A stretch of 64,000 nt of DNA from Auriscalpium vulgare. Lineage: Eukaryota > Basidiomycota > Agaricomycetes > Russulales > Auriscalpiaceae. The stretch is from positions 1,364,001-1,428,000 of the forward strand of contig JAHBBC010000015.1 of assembly GCA_019915015.1 (NCBI GenBank). The letters run 5' to 3'. Of the stretch, positions 21,058 to 31,802 are shown piece by piece. The position numbers and the translations under genes are program-made. Each line of letters begins with the position of its first letter. Positions within the stretch are counted from its first letter, which is position 1. Below the pieces are notes generated by a model. The model made no database searches. It was not told where the DNA came from and was given only the letters and a program-made list of their open reading frames with translations.

Positions 21058-23085
21058 TCAGTCCGCCTCCGTTTCGCTGTTAGTCCGATGGCAATGTGCG
21101 TCGTCCGTGGTACTCGAATTAGAGCGCAGAGTGTCTCTGAGCTCGACCTCGCCGCGCAGATGGTGCACTGGAGCCGGCGTCTGCCCCTCCTGCGCCGCCG
21201 AGATAATTAGCTCAGAGAAGCAGGCACAGGCCACAAAAAGACGCACAACAGTATCGAAGGACGTCAGCTGCAGGTCCGGGATCGTGAACCGTATAGAGGA
21301 CTGTGCCCCCCGCGTCGAATTGTCCTTGCGCCGCGCGAGGCGCTCGCGGTTGTTAAGGCTACACGAAGACGTGGTGAGACGAAGATGCGGGGAAAACGGC
21401 GCAGCAGACGTACGTCACGAGTGCGGAGTTGGCGTACACTAGCGCGCGGGCATGAGCGCAGTAACAGGGGATCGGGCAACATGACGCACCTTTGCTGACG
21501 CAGGCAAAGATCGCAAAAGACGAGTAGCTCTCTGGAGCCGCGTAGGGCTTCTTGGAGTCAGTACCGAGCGAGCGAGTGATGAACGGACACGACGTCACGC
21601 ACGACAGCCACCAAAAACACCTGGAATATGCTGACGACGTCAAGAACACGGTGGTCAGCTTTCCGTCGCGGACGTGCCATACGAAAGACATACGTGAGGA
21701 CAACGCCCCGCGTTATGAAGAAGAACGTGAGCTGGTAGACGGGGCTTTTCCTGCAACAGCGTGTCCTGTCAGCATTGGTTGCATCAGTGCATATCAGCGG
21801 GCTCACTTGGTGGTAAATTCACCGCGATGGTTCTGCAGGAGCGACACCATCGCCACGGTGATGAAAAGGTCGAGCGCGGTCTCTATGCTGACATTGCTGA
21901 TAAACATAGGCTATGTGGGTCGCAGCAGTTCATCAATAAGCCAGCGAAAGGAATGTCGAGAAAGAGCGTACGCGACGCAGTGCCGATCGTGGATCCCGTA
22001 AGCTGACCGCAGGGTTAATACAGCAGGCAGGAGAGACTGGGGCCAACGCACTCGTAATACGTCAATTCTACAAGTGCGCATTCGATCAGCAGTCAATTCA
22101 TCGGGACAAGAAAGAAGAGCGCACGTATGCTAGATCCAAAACAAAACAACGCCATTACACCCTGTATCGCACAGTGCGTGAGGGTTGGTGTAGAGAGCAA
22201 GGCGCGAGGTACGCACGAAGAAAATAAATATAATGTCGTTGAGTGGAGATGTCGGATACACGGTGCTGCGAACTGCATCCAAGTGAGTGGGTGAAAATGA
22301 CGAGACGGGAAGTGGATAACGTGCGTTTGCGGATCCGAAAGATGAAAAACCTGAAGGATCGGGAGTCAGTCGCCGGTCAAAGCAGATGATTGTAAGATCA
22401 CCAACGCACCCATGCACAAGGAAAATTATGGTGCCCTGTGTACCGAGGTCAGAGGGAGGTTTGCAGGCGTCAAGAAAGAGCTCGCAACTGTTGTAACACC
22501 CGCAATCTGCAACGTGGCGCGTCAGCCAAAGATAAGGGGAGGAAAGAGCCCGATGCGCACGCTGTACCACCTGCTTTGACTCAGTGCCTACTCGAAGAGT
22601 CGAAGAGCTTGTGACGCACCAATTATCCAAAGGCGCTATAACAACCTGACCATATCGTGTAACAAAGAAATTGTACACGGTCTGCACAGTGAGTATGGTT
22701 GATATTGTGTCGATCACCCTACCTCGATCGTTACTACATAGCGGCTGCACAGAACTGCGGGAGCGTACCATATCGCCAAAGCCTGCCAAGAAGGGAAAAA
22801 AGACTAGTGAGCGTGAATCCAGTAGCCAACACGCTGCGACGCACCCAAGTCTTCATGATCCACCCATCCTGTGGGAAGTGCCCAAAGTAAAAAACAATTT
22901 GCTGCGATGTGAAGCCATAGAATCTGCGGGTAGACCGGTCCAGTTAACAGACGAAGGGAAAATGGCGGTGAGGGGAGAGGGACGCACAGTGCTGAGAACA
23001 CGATCCCGACAATCAACCAGCCGGGCTGATTCGGCGGGAGGGGATGCACGTCAGGCGGTGGAAACACTCGAGGCAGCACGGACAT
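21058..23085 (-). CDS. D4: DUF6534-like multi-pass membrane protein
   Basis: The start is MSVLPRVFPPPDVHP, then GWLIVGIVFSAL and FYGFTSQQIVFYF. It continues WVIDTISTILTVQTVYNFF, IAGVTT, GTIIFLVHG, FFIFRIRK with LRSTVYPTS, KLTYYD, and LRDPRSALRR. Then PMFISNVSIETALDLFITV, VYQLTFFFITRGVVL, TIFQVFLVAV and VYANSALVTLNNRERLARR. A long soluble tail of about 90 residues ends at 21058. About 18 exons. The intron after FRIRK appears to use a GC donor (22324-22273, AAAC|gcacgt), where D2 and D5 have GT. It is the closest paralogue of D2. Likely a seven-pass integral membrane protein; function not known. Confidence 0.8.
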
Positions 23086-24052
23086 GACTCGGCGGTGCGC
23101 TCAGCGGATTCCGACGGGCAGCATAGAGCGAGCGGGGCCGAGCACGACGTCGAGAGGATATTGCCGGGATGAAGGTGCTTGCGCGGGGGACTCCTCGCCA
23201 AAGACTTATATCATACCCTGCAGGGTGTGTTGCCTCAGGGCACCATCAGCCTCGATCACCCCGGGTCACGTTGTCGCGCGTAGGAGTCCGTCCACGCGGT
23301 CGTCGCACTGGTTGGGCGCCCTGTCAGTTGATTGGCTCAAGTGAATCAGGCACAAAAAAGCACAGAACTAGTTTCCTACATTTTCGAATTCGCCAGTCCT
23401 CAAGCACGCTCAGAGTCGTTGCGCCACTGCCTAGAGGCAGAGGCGGTATCCCAGAGGATGCATCCAGGCGCGTCCGACGTCGCGGCTTGTCTCGGTTGCG
23501 GTGGGACCCCAGTTGCGGCACCAATATCTGGGCTCCGCTGTGCCCACCGCGTATACTGTACTCGTCGGGCCCTTCGGTGAATTTATTATAGGCTTGGTCT
23601 TGGACCCATGCTGATCTCGCTGGAAGGGTCTAGGCTGAGCGCTGAGGATGTCCCGTTTGGGCCGTCCGTCCGACTCGGCTTGTCGCGCAGCCCACCTTCA
23701 ACGCTACTTCGGCCGACGCCGCGCACAAAGGAGGACTCAGACGTCACGACACATCTCTGCATAATTCTGCACATACTGTAAAGTAGCGCTAGGGAAGCCC
23801 GCAGTAGTAATAGCCCGCTAATTTCGGGTCTCTCGGTGCTTCTTCGATAATTCGTCTTCTCAGGTTCAAAACCTAAAATCGAAATCGAAATCGAAGATCC
23901 GACCATCCGGTCCAGTGTGGAGGCGGCTTACGCCTCGCGCAGCGACATCGCCAGGCTGAGGCGTACGTCGCCGTGATGAAATCAGTAGTTATGACCATAC
24001 CGCAGCAGCTGGTCCCGGTGGACAACCGGCGACGCCGTCTACGACAGTGAAA
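23086..24052. other. Intergenic between D4 and D5
   Basis: Open frames at 23169-23591 (+) and 23586-23906 (-) lack recognisable domains or codon-level support. No gene called. Confidence 0.35.
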
Positions 24053-26079
24053 CTAGGTTAAAAGACGCAAGAAGCCGTCCAAAATGAATTGCGCACCATC
24101 GTCCGTGAACGCCCAGATCATAGGCCGCTCTCCTGGACGGCTTGAAGACTCCGAGCGCGGGGCATCAGAACAGGACGCCGCTCCACGTGGGAGGGCAATG
24201 CCGGCAGCTTCTATAAAGACACACTGGACGGGCCGTCCTGTGGAGAGCACGACGTCAGCAGCTGATCGTTGCAAGACGGTGGTAATAGGCGGCGAACTCA
24301 CGCGGGGTAACGTTGACGTCGTCAGATCGAAGCTCGGCACCAGCTCGACGCTGTCGTCGCAGGCATACCCATCGTCCATTGAGCGGCCCGTCGACTGTCG
24401 CTCGAGCCGCTCACGGTTGTTCAGCCTACAGCGAGCAGCAAAGTCAAACCGGTCGGTCGATCGATCAGAGGAGTGGATAAGGGACGTACGTGACGAGTGC
24501 AGAGTTCGCGTACACTGAACGAGATTTGGTTCTTAGCTCCGAGGATGAGCTAGAAGGGATGAAATGCACCTTTGCTGATGCACGTGAAGACCGCGAACCA
24601 GGAGTTGCCCGGGGCAGCGTACGTCTGTTCAGTGAAGACAAGTGAGAAAGAGTGTCTCGGAAGTGCACGGCTCGCCTACAAGGGTGACCTGCAAGACTTG
24701 TGCTAGACTGTCAAGCGCGGTATAAGCATATGAGCCAGACCAGAAAAATGATCGGTGCGCACGTCAAGATGATCCCCCGTGTGATAAAGAAAAATATCAG
24801 CTGCTCGATGGGGTTTCTACTAAAAAATTGCGAGGCGTGAGGATGCAGTGAATCAGCAAGATCGTAAGTCGACAAACGTACTTCCCGGCAAACTCGTTGA
24901 TGTGCTGATGCAGGAGCAGAACCATGGCTATGGTGATGAAGACATCGAGCCCAGTGCCAATGCTGATGTTGCTAATGTAGATGGGCTAGACATGAAGAGT
25001 TGATTGGTCGTGTGCGCAGAATCAGAGAGAAGTTCGACGTACCCGGCGGAACTGACTGTCGGGGTCGCGGAGGCTGGAATTCCCAAGTAGAACTTTAACG
25101 AAAGAGACATGATGAAGGCTAGATTGACCTACTCATAGTACGTCAACTCTGAAGGATAGCTTGTTCAGCGGATACCAAGGAAAGGATGGGCACGGAACTC
25201 ACGGATGCTCGTGGCAAGAGCGAACAGAGCCAGTATGCTCTGTCGGGCGCCATCAGCCTCTGCGTGACAGTGGAAATCAGATACGCACGAAGAAGGCGAA
25301 CATAGCATTCGTGAATCTGGACGCGGGGAACACAGTCTTCCGTACTGCCCGAAAAGACTTTTCCAGTCGGTCGAAGATTAGAGTATGTGGAGGGACGCAC
25401 ACTGTCGTATCCTGAAAACGAAGAACCTACGAATTGTAATCATATCAGCTATCAGCTCGCATGATGCATGTACCGGGAGACGTACGCCTGGACTAAGAAA
25501 ATCGTTGCGCCCTGAGGTCGCGTTAGCATATATGTGGCATATTTCGGAAGCGGGTTACCGTTAAGACAGCCGCGATACTGAAGCTCCTGTAGTGGCCAAT
25601 TTGAACATGGAACGGAGCACCAAGTGAAGAAATAAAATTACCAGTGATCAAAAGGTGACCTATCGGACTCGCCGTATCGTCTCACATAGAATTGGTACAC
25701 AATGCATACTTCGAGCGCGGTCGTGGTCGTGTCCAGGATCCTGGTAAGCGCGCTCAGAGTTGCTGCGGAAGCATGGTGCAGAAGGCATACCATAGCGCGA
25801 CAACCTGGAGAAACGCACAAGTCAGACGCCGACTCTTTGCTTGACCAGACAAAGGAGGCAACGCACCCAAAGCCTAATGACTAAACTGTCCCGGGAGAAA
25901 TTGGTGAAGTAGAAGATGACTTGCTGCGACGTGACCCCGTAGAGACTGTCAGAGGTTAGCGGCATACAAAGCGACAACCAGGATACGTACAAGGATCCCA
26001 AGACCACGCCGATTATTATTGCTCCAGGGGCCCCAGAGGGCGGTCTGTAGACCGACCCATCCGAGTCGCGAAGCGACAT
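24053..26079 (-). CDS. D5: DUF6534-like multi-pass membrane protein
   Basis: The start MSLRDSDGSVYRPP is followed by GAIIIGVVLGSL and LYGVTSQQVIFYF. It continues ILDTTTTALEVCIVYQF, FSIAAVLT, GATIFLVQA, FFVFRIRQ with LRKTVFPAS, QLTYYE, and LRDPDSQFRR. Then PIYISNISIGTGLDVFITI, PIEQLIFFFITRGIIL, AQVLQVTL and VYANSALVTLNNRERLERQ. A soluble Ser/Thr/Pro-rich tail of about 100 residues ends at 24053. It shares PIYISN, GTGLDV and TYAAP with D1, so D1 and D5 form one sub-pair and D2 and D4 another. About 17 exons, all joins in frame. Unknown function. Confidence 0.8.
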
Positions 26080-26421
26080 GAGTGTCGCTTAGATCGTCGG
26101 TGCGCAGGCCAGAGTGGACGATGGGGACTTGTGAGATGGCGGTAGAAAGCGGGCATTCGAGCTGGACGGAGTCAGAACGGAATATAAGTCAACCGCTGAA
26201 ACTCGGCGCGGCTTCAACTTGCGTTGCAGCGTTTACGTGCGTATAGGAGCTCGATTGGGCCTCGTGATGGCCACGAGCCTCCAATAAATCCTAATCCGGC
26301 CCGTGGCGGGGTGCCAGGGGCACGGCCGCCGCCGGGGCTGTCATCCGCGTTGACCTAGACTCACTGCGCATGCGGAGGGCGGTGGCAGATTTCAGAATCA
26401 TACTCTACAATACACGCTGTC
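26080..26421. other. Short intergenic region
   Basis: D5 upstream and dynamin-like gene downstream sequence. Nothing else seen. Confidence 0.5.
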
Positions 26422-29236
26422 TTACATGAACACGCTATCAAGCAGCTCCTCCTTCGCCTTGAGCAGCCGGTTTTTCTTCCCCTCCAACTCGTTCCTCCGC
26501 TCACCGATCGCAGCAGGTTCGCGCAGGAAATTCTTGCATCTCTCGTACCCGTCCGGCTTGTTGATCCCAATCCCACTCGAGATCGCAGCCTCAAGGCCCT
26601 CGCGCAGGCCGCGCACGAGCTCCTGGTCGATCGCTGAGGGGACGTCGTCTACATAACGCTTGTACGCGACTGTCATGCGTGCAATCCATCAGTATATCCC
26701 TTGACAGCGGAGTTTGGGGCCAGTCACCTTGGAAATAAGCCCGAACGTCTGCCATGATCTTCAGAGCGGGCTCCATGTGGTCGGCAGGCGCCAGCGCCGC
26801 GAGCGAGTGGACCTGGAAGTCGTACAGGCCCAGTGTGTTCAGACTCCTCCTCAGCTCATGGAGCGCATCGCGTTCAATCTGAGTCAACCCGTGTCCCGCG
26901 CTGGTGATATTCGTGATGAACGCTCCGTTCGTTTCGCGGCGGTATACACCCTTGTACAGATTGAAGAATTTGTCGCGGTAGTCGCAGAAGTAGCGAGTGT
27001 TTCCCGTGTACGGCTCCTCCGACTCAACCTTCATCAGAAAGTCGAGGCGTTCGGCGGTTCGGTGTGCGCAAGACGCGAGATGCTCCGTCACAAGATTGCT
27101 GGTGCACGACTCTTCAGCAAGGCCCACAAGTAGAACAGGTAAATAACGTACGAAACGCGTTGCTTGAGGGCACCACTGCCGACATGCCCGAATTGATCCG
27201 CAACTATCTGCTGTATGCACTTCGTGAGCTCGTCCTTTGTCTGGGAGAATAGCGTCCGGGACGGACGCCGCCAGCGTTCAACGCAATCGATGATCATGCT
27301 CTTCTGCACGATGAACGGATAGTTATTTGGCAACTCCCGCGTCACAGCCCTGCCAAACGGAAGAAGCTCTGAGCGACTAGTGGAACATTGAGGCGGGATC
27401 ATGCTTACCATTCTGCCCTCTCCATCACATCGTCCACGAAAATCCTTCTATCGATGTCAGCCTCAGAGTCTCCGTCGCTGGAGGCCGATGAAGAAAGATC
27501 GCCATCATCTCCGCTGGTCGAAGAAAGATCGCCATCATCTCCGTCGGTCGAATACTCCTCCAGTTCCTCGTACACCGCCTCTTCATTCGATAGGAAGGCC
27601 GCCTCAGGTATCGATGGCGGATTAACGTCCTTCCTCCTATACGGATGAAAGTCGGGCGCCGTGGCTCGCACCCGCTTCTTGAACACAGCCTGCGCCGGCC
27701 GGATCGTCTGCAGCAGCCCGTCCTTACGCGGCACACCGTCCGTCTGCTTCTCAACCTCGCGCATAAACGCGCCGATCATACCCAGTAATTCCGTGACGGG
27801 CTCGTTAGACGGCGGCGGCGGCAGTCCATCGATTTCCTCCTGGGTTTTCACGAGCGCTTTCTCCAGCTCCTCCTGAATATGCGGCAGCCTGCGCGATCGA
27901 GTGAGAGGCTGTTTGCAGGCAGCGGGTAGTGAGCGTGACACGTACCGCTCAGCAATCAGCGCTGAGAGAATCTCGCTGAGCCGCGATGTGAGGTGCGGGG
28001 TACCCAGACGCTCTCTGTGCGCGCTCTCGACGTGGCTCCAAGGCGACTGCCCCGTGAAGAAGGCCGCTTCGGCTTGCCGTGCTTCCTCCCAGGTGATGCC
28101 TGCATTGATGGACTGCGAATTCGGCCGCTTCACGCAGAACCATGGGATGCCGCCATGTCGGGATCCACGGACGAGACGCAGCCAGCTCTCCTCTTCGGTC
28201 GGCGGGATGCGGTCAGGCTTCGTCAGGACGCCTATTGAGTTATGAGAAGAAGTGAGCTTCGAATAGATTAAAAGCTGACCGATGGTCCTTTCCCCTTCAG
28301 GATCACACTTCTCTGCGAGCCGATGAGCTCTCTGGTTCTCGAAATCGGCTTGGAGGACAATCAGTCTATGATGATCTCGAGACGCTATGACACTAAGCTT
28401 ACTTTCACACGCGACGGTCAGCAGGATGATGCAGCTGGGCTTCTGGATGTAGTCCCTGGTGAGACCCTCGATCAAGTCCATCTCGCTTTGGACTCCACCA
28501 GCAATCAAGCCTGTCAGAATATGTCAGCAAAGCACCAAGATGATGTGGCATGTGACCCACCTGGCAAGTCCACGAAGTGCAGGTCCGCCATTTCCTTGCC
28601 GCTGATCTCGAGCACAATGCAGTTGGACGAGAAGGAGACTTCGTTGGCCGCAGTATCATCCTCCGGGCCTGAGAGGAAGAAGTTCCAGTCCTTGCTGGGA
28701 TTGAGGATGGCCCGCTGAGCGCGCCTGATTCTTTCCGTTACATAGGCCTTATCGGTGATGATAGGACCGAACTGAATGTTCTGCGTCTCAGAGAGCTTTG
28801 CACCGTGGCTGCCCGAGGTGCGACGGAGAGACACCACACATTTCCAAGCTTCGTTGGCGTACGACAGCTGGCATTCTGTCGGGCATCTACACAATCGCGG
28901 TCAGAAAGGTGAGCGCCACTCGCGAACGTGAGAACGCACCTGGTGCATGTGCCACTCTTGCGCGGCAAAGTGATACCAGAAATAGCCTCGATGAGTGAGG
29001 ACTTGCCCGCGCTCTGCGAGCCAATGGCTGCGATCACAGGGATGTCGAGATACGCATCCACTCTGTACCAGGATAATCAATGATCTCGTGCTCTACAAGG
29101 AGGATTAGTAGAGCAAATACCCGGTGTCACGGATGCGCTTGACGAGGTCGAACATCTGGCGCCGGACGTTCGCATGCTCGGGATCGGACAAGCCAACGGC
29201 GGCATCTGTCATAGAAATTTCAGAGGGAGTTGACAT
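26422..29236 (-). CDS. Dynamin-family large GTPase
   Basis: Ten exons: 29236-29121, 29062-28940, 28886-28561, 28510-28403, 28348-28280, 28231-27946, 27888-27409, 27376-27152, 27098-26728, 26669-26422. They sum to 2352 nt, or 783 residues. The GTPase domain comes first, with P-loop GSQSAGKSSL (about residue 52), switch motif DLPG, and TKPD. A helical middle domain follows. The C-terminal GTPase effector domain shows ADVRAYFQVAYKRYVDDVP and ends KEELLDSVFM. There is no PH or proline-rich domain, so it resembles Mx/Vps1-type soluble dynamins. An acidic Ser/Asp insert (STDGDDGDLSS, tandemly repeated) sits in the stalk region where other dynamins carry PH or loop L4. Such proteins assemble on membranes in fission or trafficking. 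It is not clearly Vps1 or Dnm1; Agaricomycetes carry many such paralogues. Confidence 0.92.
27490..27549. repeat. 30-bp in-frame tandem duplication in dynamin-like gene
   Basis: Two units of about 30 bp containing aagaaagatcgccatcatct encode the repeated acidic DDGDLSS segment on the minus strand. This is a recent expansion within an otherwise conserved protein. Confidence 0.75.
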
Positions 29237-30627
29237 ATGAATAGTGCTTTTCTTTGTTGAAGTGAGTGAAACCCGGGCGCGTCGCAATGACCAGCGACCT
29301 TTGGTCATAAAAATCGCTATGTCAGTCGATGTGGAGGGTTTCAAGGGGAGAAGGATAGTTTTCAGCATCCATACTCGATGCTTTTAAGGACAGCCATCAG
29401 CGTCTACCACGACTTTCAATAGGATGCCTTGAGAGCGTAACGCCCGGCGGCTGTCCGCAGGCATGAGCAGGCCTCCAATCCCGACAAACACCTGCGCCAT
29501 GTGAGTGCTGCGCAGCCAGCGAGACGTAGTGCGCAAATCACAGAGAGCCCGCCGCAGCAGGATTCGCCCACACATCTTGCGAATCCAACTGCGAGTCCGA
29601 GTGGCTCAAGCACAAAGCAGCGCTCAATTGCCGCCTAAGGTCCATTGTTCGAAACTCTAGTACAAGGCCCTCAGGATTTAGAACCGTCGGCAAAGACGCG
29701 AGGGTGCGTAGACAGTGATATGCCATAACCATGCGATGTTCGTTGACAGAATAGGTACGGCCACAGGCGCGATCGCCCTTCGTATTTCCGAGCTTGGGAG
29801 TGGCTCCGGAGCGCCAGATAAGGGTGGCGTTGTAGCAGCTACAACCTGTGCAGAGATCTCGGCCGACATGAACAACGTGAGCAGAAACTGGCAGCGTGGG
29901 GGTAAATCAATGGCCCGCCGCCAATATATGTGTTGCCGCAAGCGTGAAAGAGCTGAGAAGAGAACAAAGCAGACCGGACGGTGCGTAGGCCGGTGGTATC
30001 TCCGTCTACGTCGCGCGGATGTAGGTGATGTCGCCCAGGGTCAGAGCGCGCGCATACGAGCAATGGTATTACGAGTATGAAGTTCTTGGCATAGGATCGG
30101 TGCAGCATGGCCAGGAGGCTTCCTTCATCTGCGGATAAGGCATCGACGTTGAGCTATAATTCTCAATGTGAGAGCAAGCACTAAATAGCTCCCCTACGTG
30201 CAGTCGAAGTCACAATGCCTTCAAGTGCGGATCCGGAAGACCAGTCGAGTGGGTAAAGCACAGGCAGCGACATCATAGCCAGCGAAAGAGTGCTCGCCGG
30301 GATCGGAGCTTCTCCGTGCTTTGAATCTCAGACGACTCCGCGCAGTCGGTGTGCCGAGCTGCCGAACGTCGCGACAAGCGGCGTAGGCAATTGATTGAAA
30401 CACCTTCTCCCGTAGTCGATGCTTTTAAGAGAAAGCAACACAGTAGTAATGGTTTTTTTGTGTACCAGCTGCCTGATGTACGAAAGGGAAGGAGCCGATC
30501 ATCAATTTCCTCTAGATTTCCCCTCAGCCACAGCGTGCCAGTGCCGGGCCCGGCGGGCCGACGCTCTAGCTTCACAAGGCTTGCGTTCGAGCATCGACCT
30601 TTCATTCAGTGGGTTTTCTCACTCACC
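29237..30627. other. Divergent promoter region of dynamin-like gene and CTK3
   Basis: About 1.4 kb with only short open frames (up to 121 codons at 29715-30080) that lack motifs. No gene called. The region presumably holds the two promoters and untranslated leaders. Confidence 0.45.
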
Positions 30628-31627
30628 ATGGCAGGTATGGACCCTTTCGAAGTAAGGATGCAATTCCTTACCCTCCTGCGTAGGCTCAACGCGTCAGTCC
30701 ATTTTTTCCTGTATAACTCGAAGTGTGCTCAAAACGGCTTACCAGCTCTCAGCAGTCCATCCAAAAGGTCGTGAGCTATGCTCTCAAGTTCTACGCCCAG
30801 TGTGGTGAGGACCTGTGGGATTGCGTCGTGGAAGAGTGCCAGAAGGTAGGCCCGTTGGTGCTGCTGTGTCTGACGATGTCGCTCACGCGCTACAGGGCTC
30901 GATCAACAACCGCATCAACATCCTCTACTTCCTTGACTCGCTTTGCGAGGCTTCGCTGCTTGCCAAGTCGCACCCCATAGCTCTCGGACCCGGTGTATCG
31001 CCGAACACGTCGTTCTACGTCGACTATGTCGTGCGGGATTTGTCCACCGTCGTGGAAGCGGTGGTCCCAGAAGGGAGACAGGGTCTTCCTAACCTCATGA
31101 GCGCGAAACAGGTGCGCATCGCACGATGATTGTTTTTACACGTCGGGACTCATGTGATCTATAAGATCTTGGAGGATTGGAGAAGCAAACGCGTAGTGGA
31201 CCCTCAAAAAGTCGACGACGTGCTCACCACGCTGGAAACTCGTCACCCCAGCCGCCACAGCCCACCCCTCAGCCTCCCTTCGCCTCTCGCCTCCCGCCCT
31301 ACTAATCTCCCCGAATCATTACCTCGGCACGAGATCTTCAAGCGCATCGAGGAGGACCGCGAGCGCCATAAAAGACTGCGAGAGCGCCGGTGGGTGCAAC
31401 CCGTGTCACACGCACCACATGGCTACACTCTCCCACCACTCGCGTCGTTTCTGCCGTTCACAGGGGATCGAGACGGCGCGGAGGAGTTGACGATTGATAT
31501 CGAGTTTGAAAACGAATGGGAGACGACGAGCGATTGGAATGAGGATGATGATGACGCGGTAGGCGAGGAGAATGATCTGTGCTATCCAGGAGAGGGGGAG
31601 ACGCCCATGGACATGGACATGGACTGA
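30628..31627 (+). CDS. CTK3: CTD k​inase subunit gamma (CTK3)
   Basis: Regulatory subunit of the CTDK-I complex, which phosphorylates the RNA polymerase II C-terminal domain during elongation. Exons 30628-30692, 30746-30845, 30896-31111 and 31166-31627 give 280 residues. A second in-frame ATG at 30637 gives 277, starting MDPFEVRMQFLTLLRRLNA, and matches family starts better. The N-terminal CID-like helical domain is clear: QQSIQKVVSYALK, DLWDCVVEECQK, INNRINILYFLDSLCE. Then comes ILEDWRSKRVVDP, the conserved C-terminal CTK3 segment containing RHEIFKRIEEDRERHKRLRE, and an acidic end (DMDMD). It is divergent from the dynamin-like gene and convergent with UTP20, with 175 bp between stops. Confidence 0.93.
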
Positions 31628-31802
31628 CGTCGGCACGACAGCATCGGGATTTTGTAGTCTATCTTGTATCATATGCCCCACCAACATTTCTGACCTCAGC
31701 GCCCAAATCCATGCTATTGCGTAAATCGATGCGTAGATACCCAGCTTGTAATTGAAAGTAAAGATGATAATTTAACTAGAAGTGTTGCAACCAAGAACTT
31801 AG

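Noticed and set aside
12598..26079. D genes as fungal GPCR pheromone receptors (STE3-like)
   Set aside because: Topology is similar in number of helices, but the LYGVTSQQ and VYANSALVTLNNR motifs fit DUF6534, and no STE3 signature or small pheromone precursor with a CAAX end was seen.
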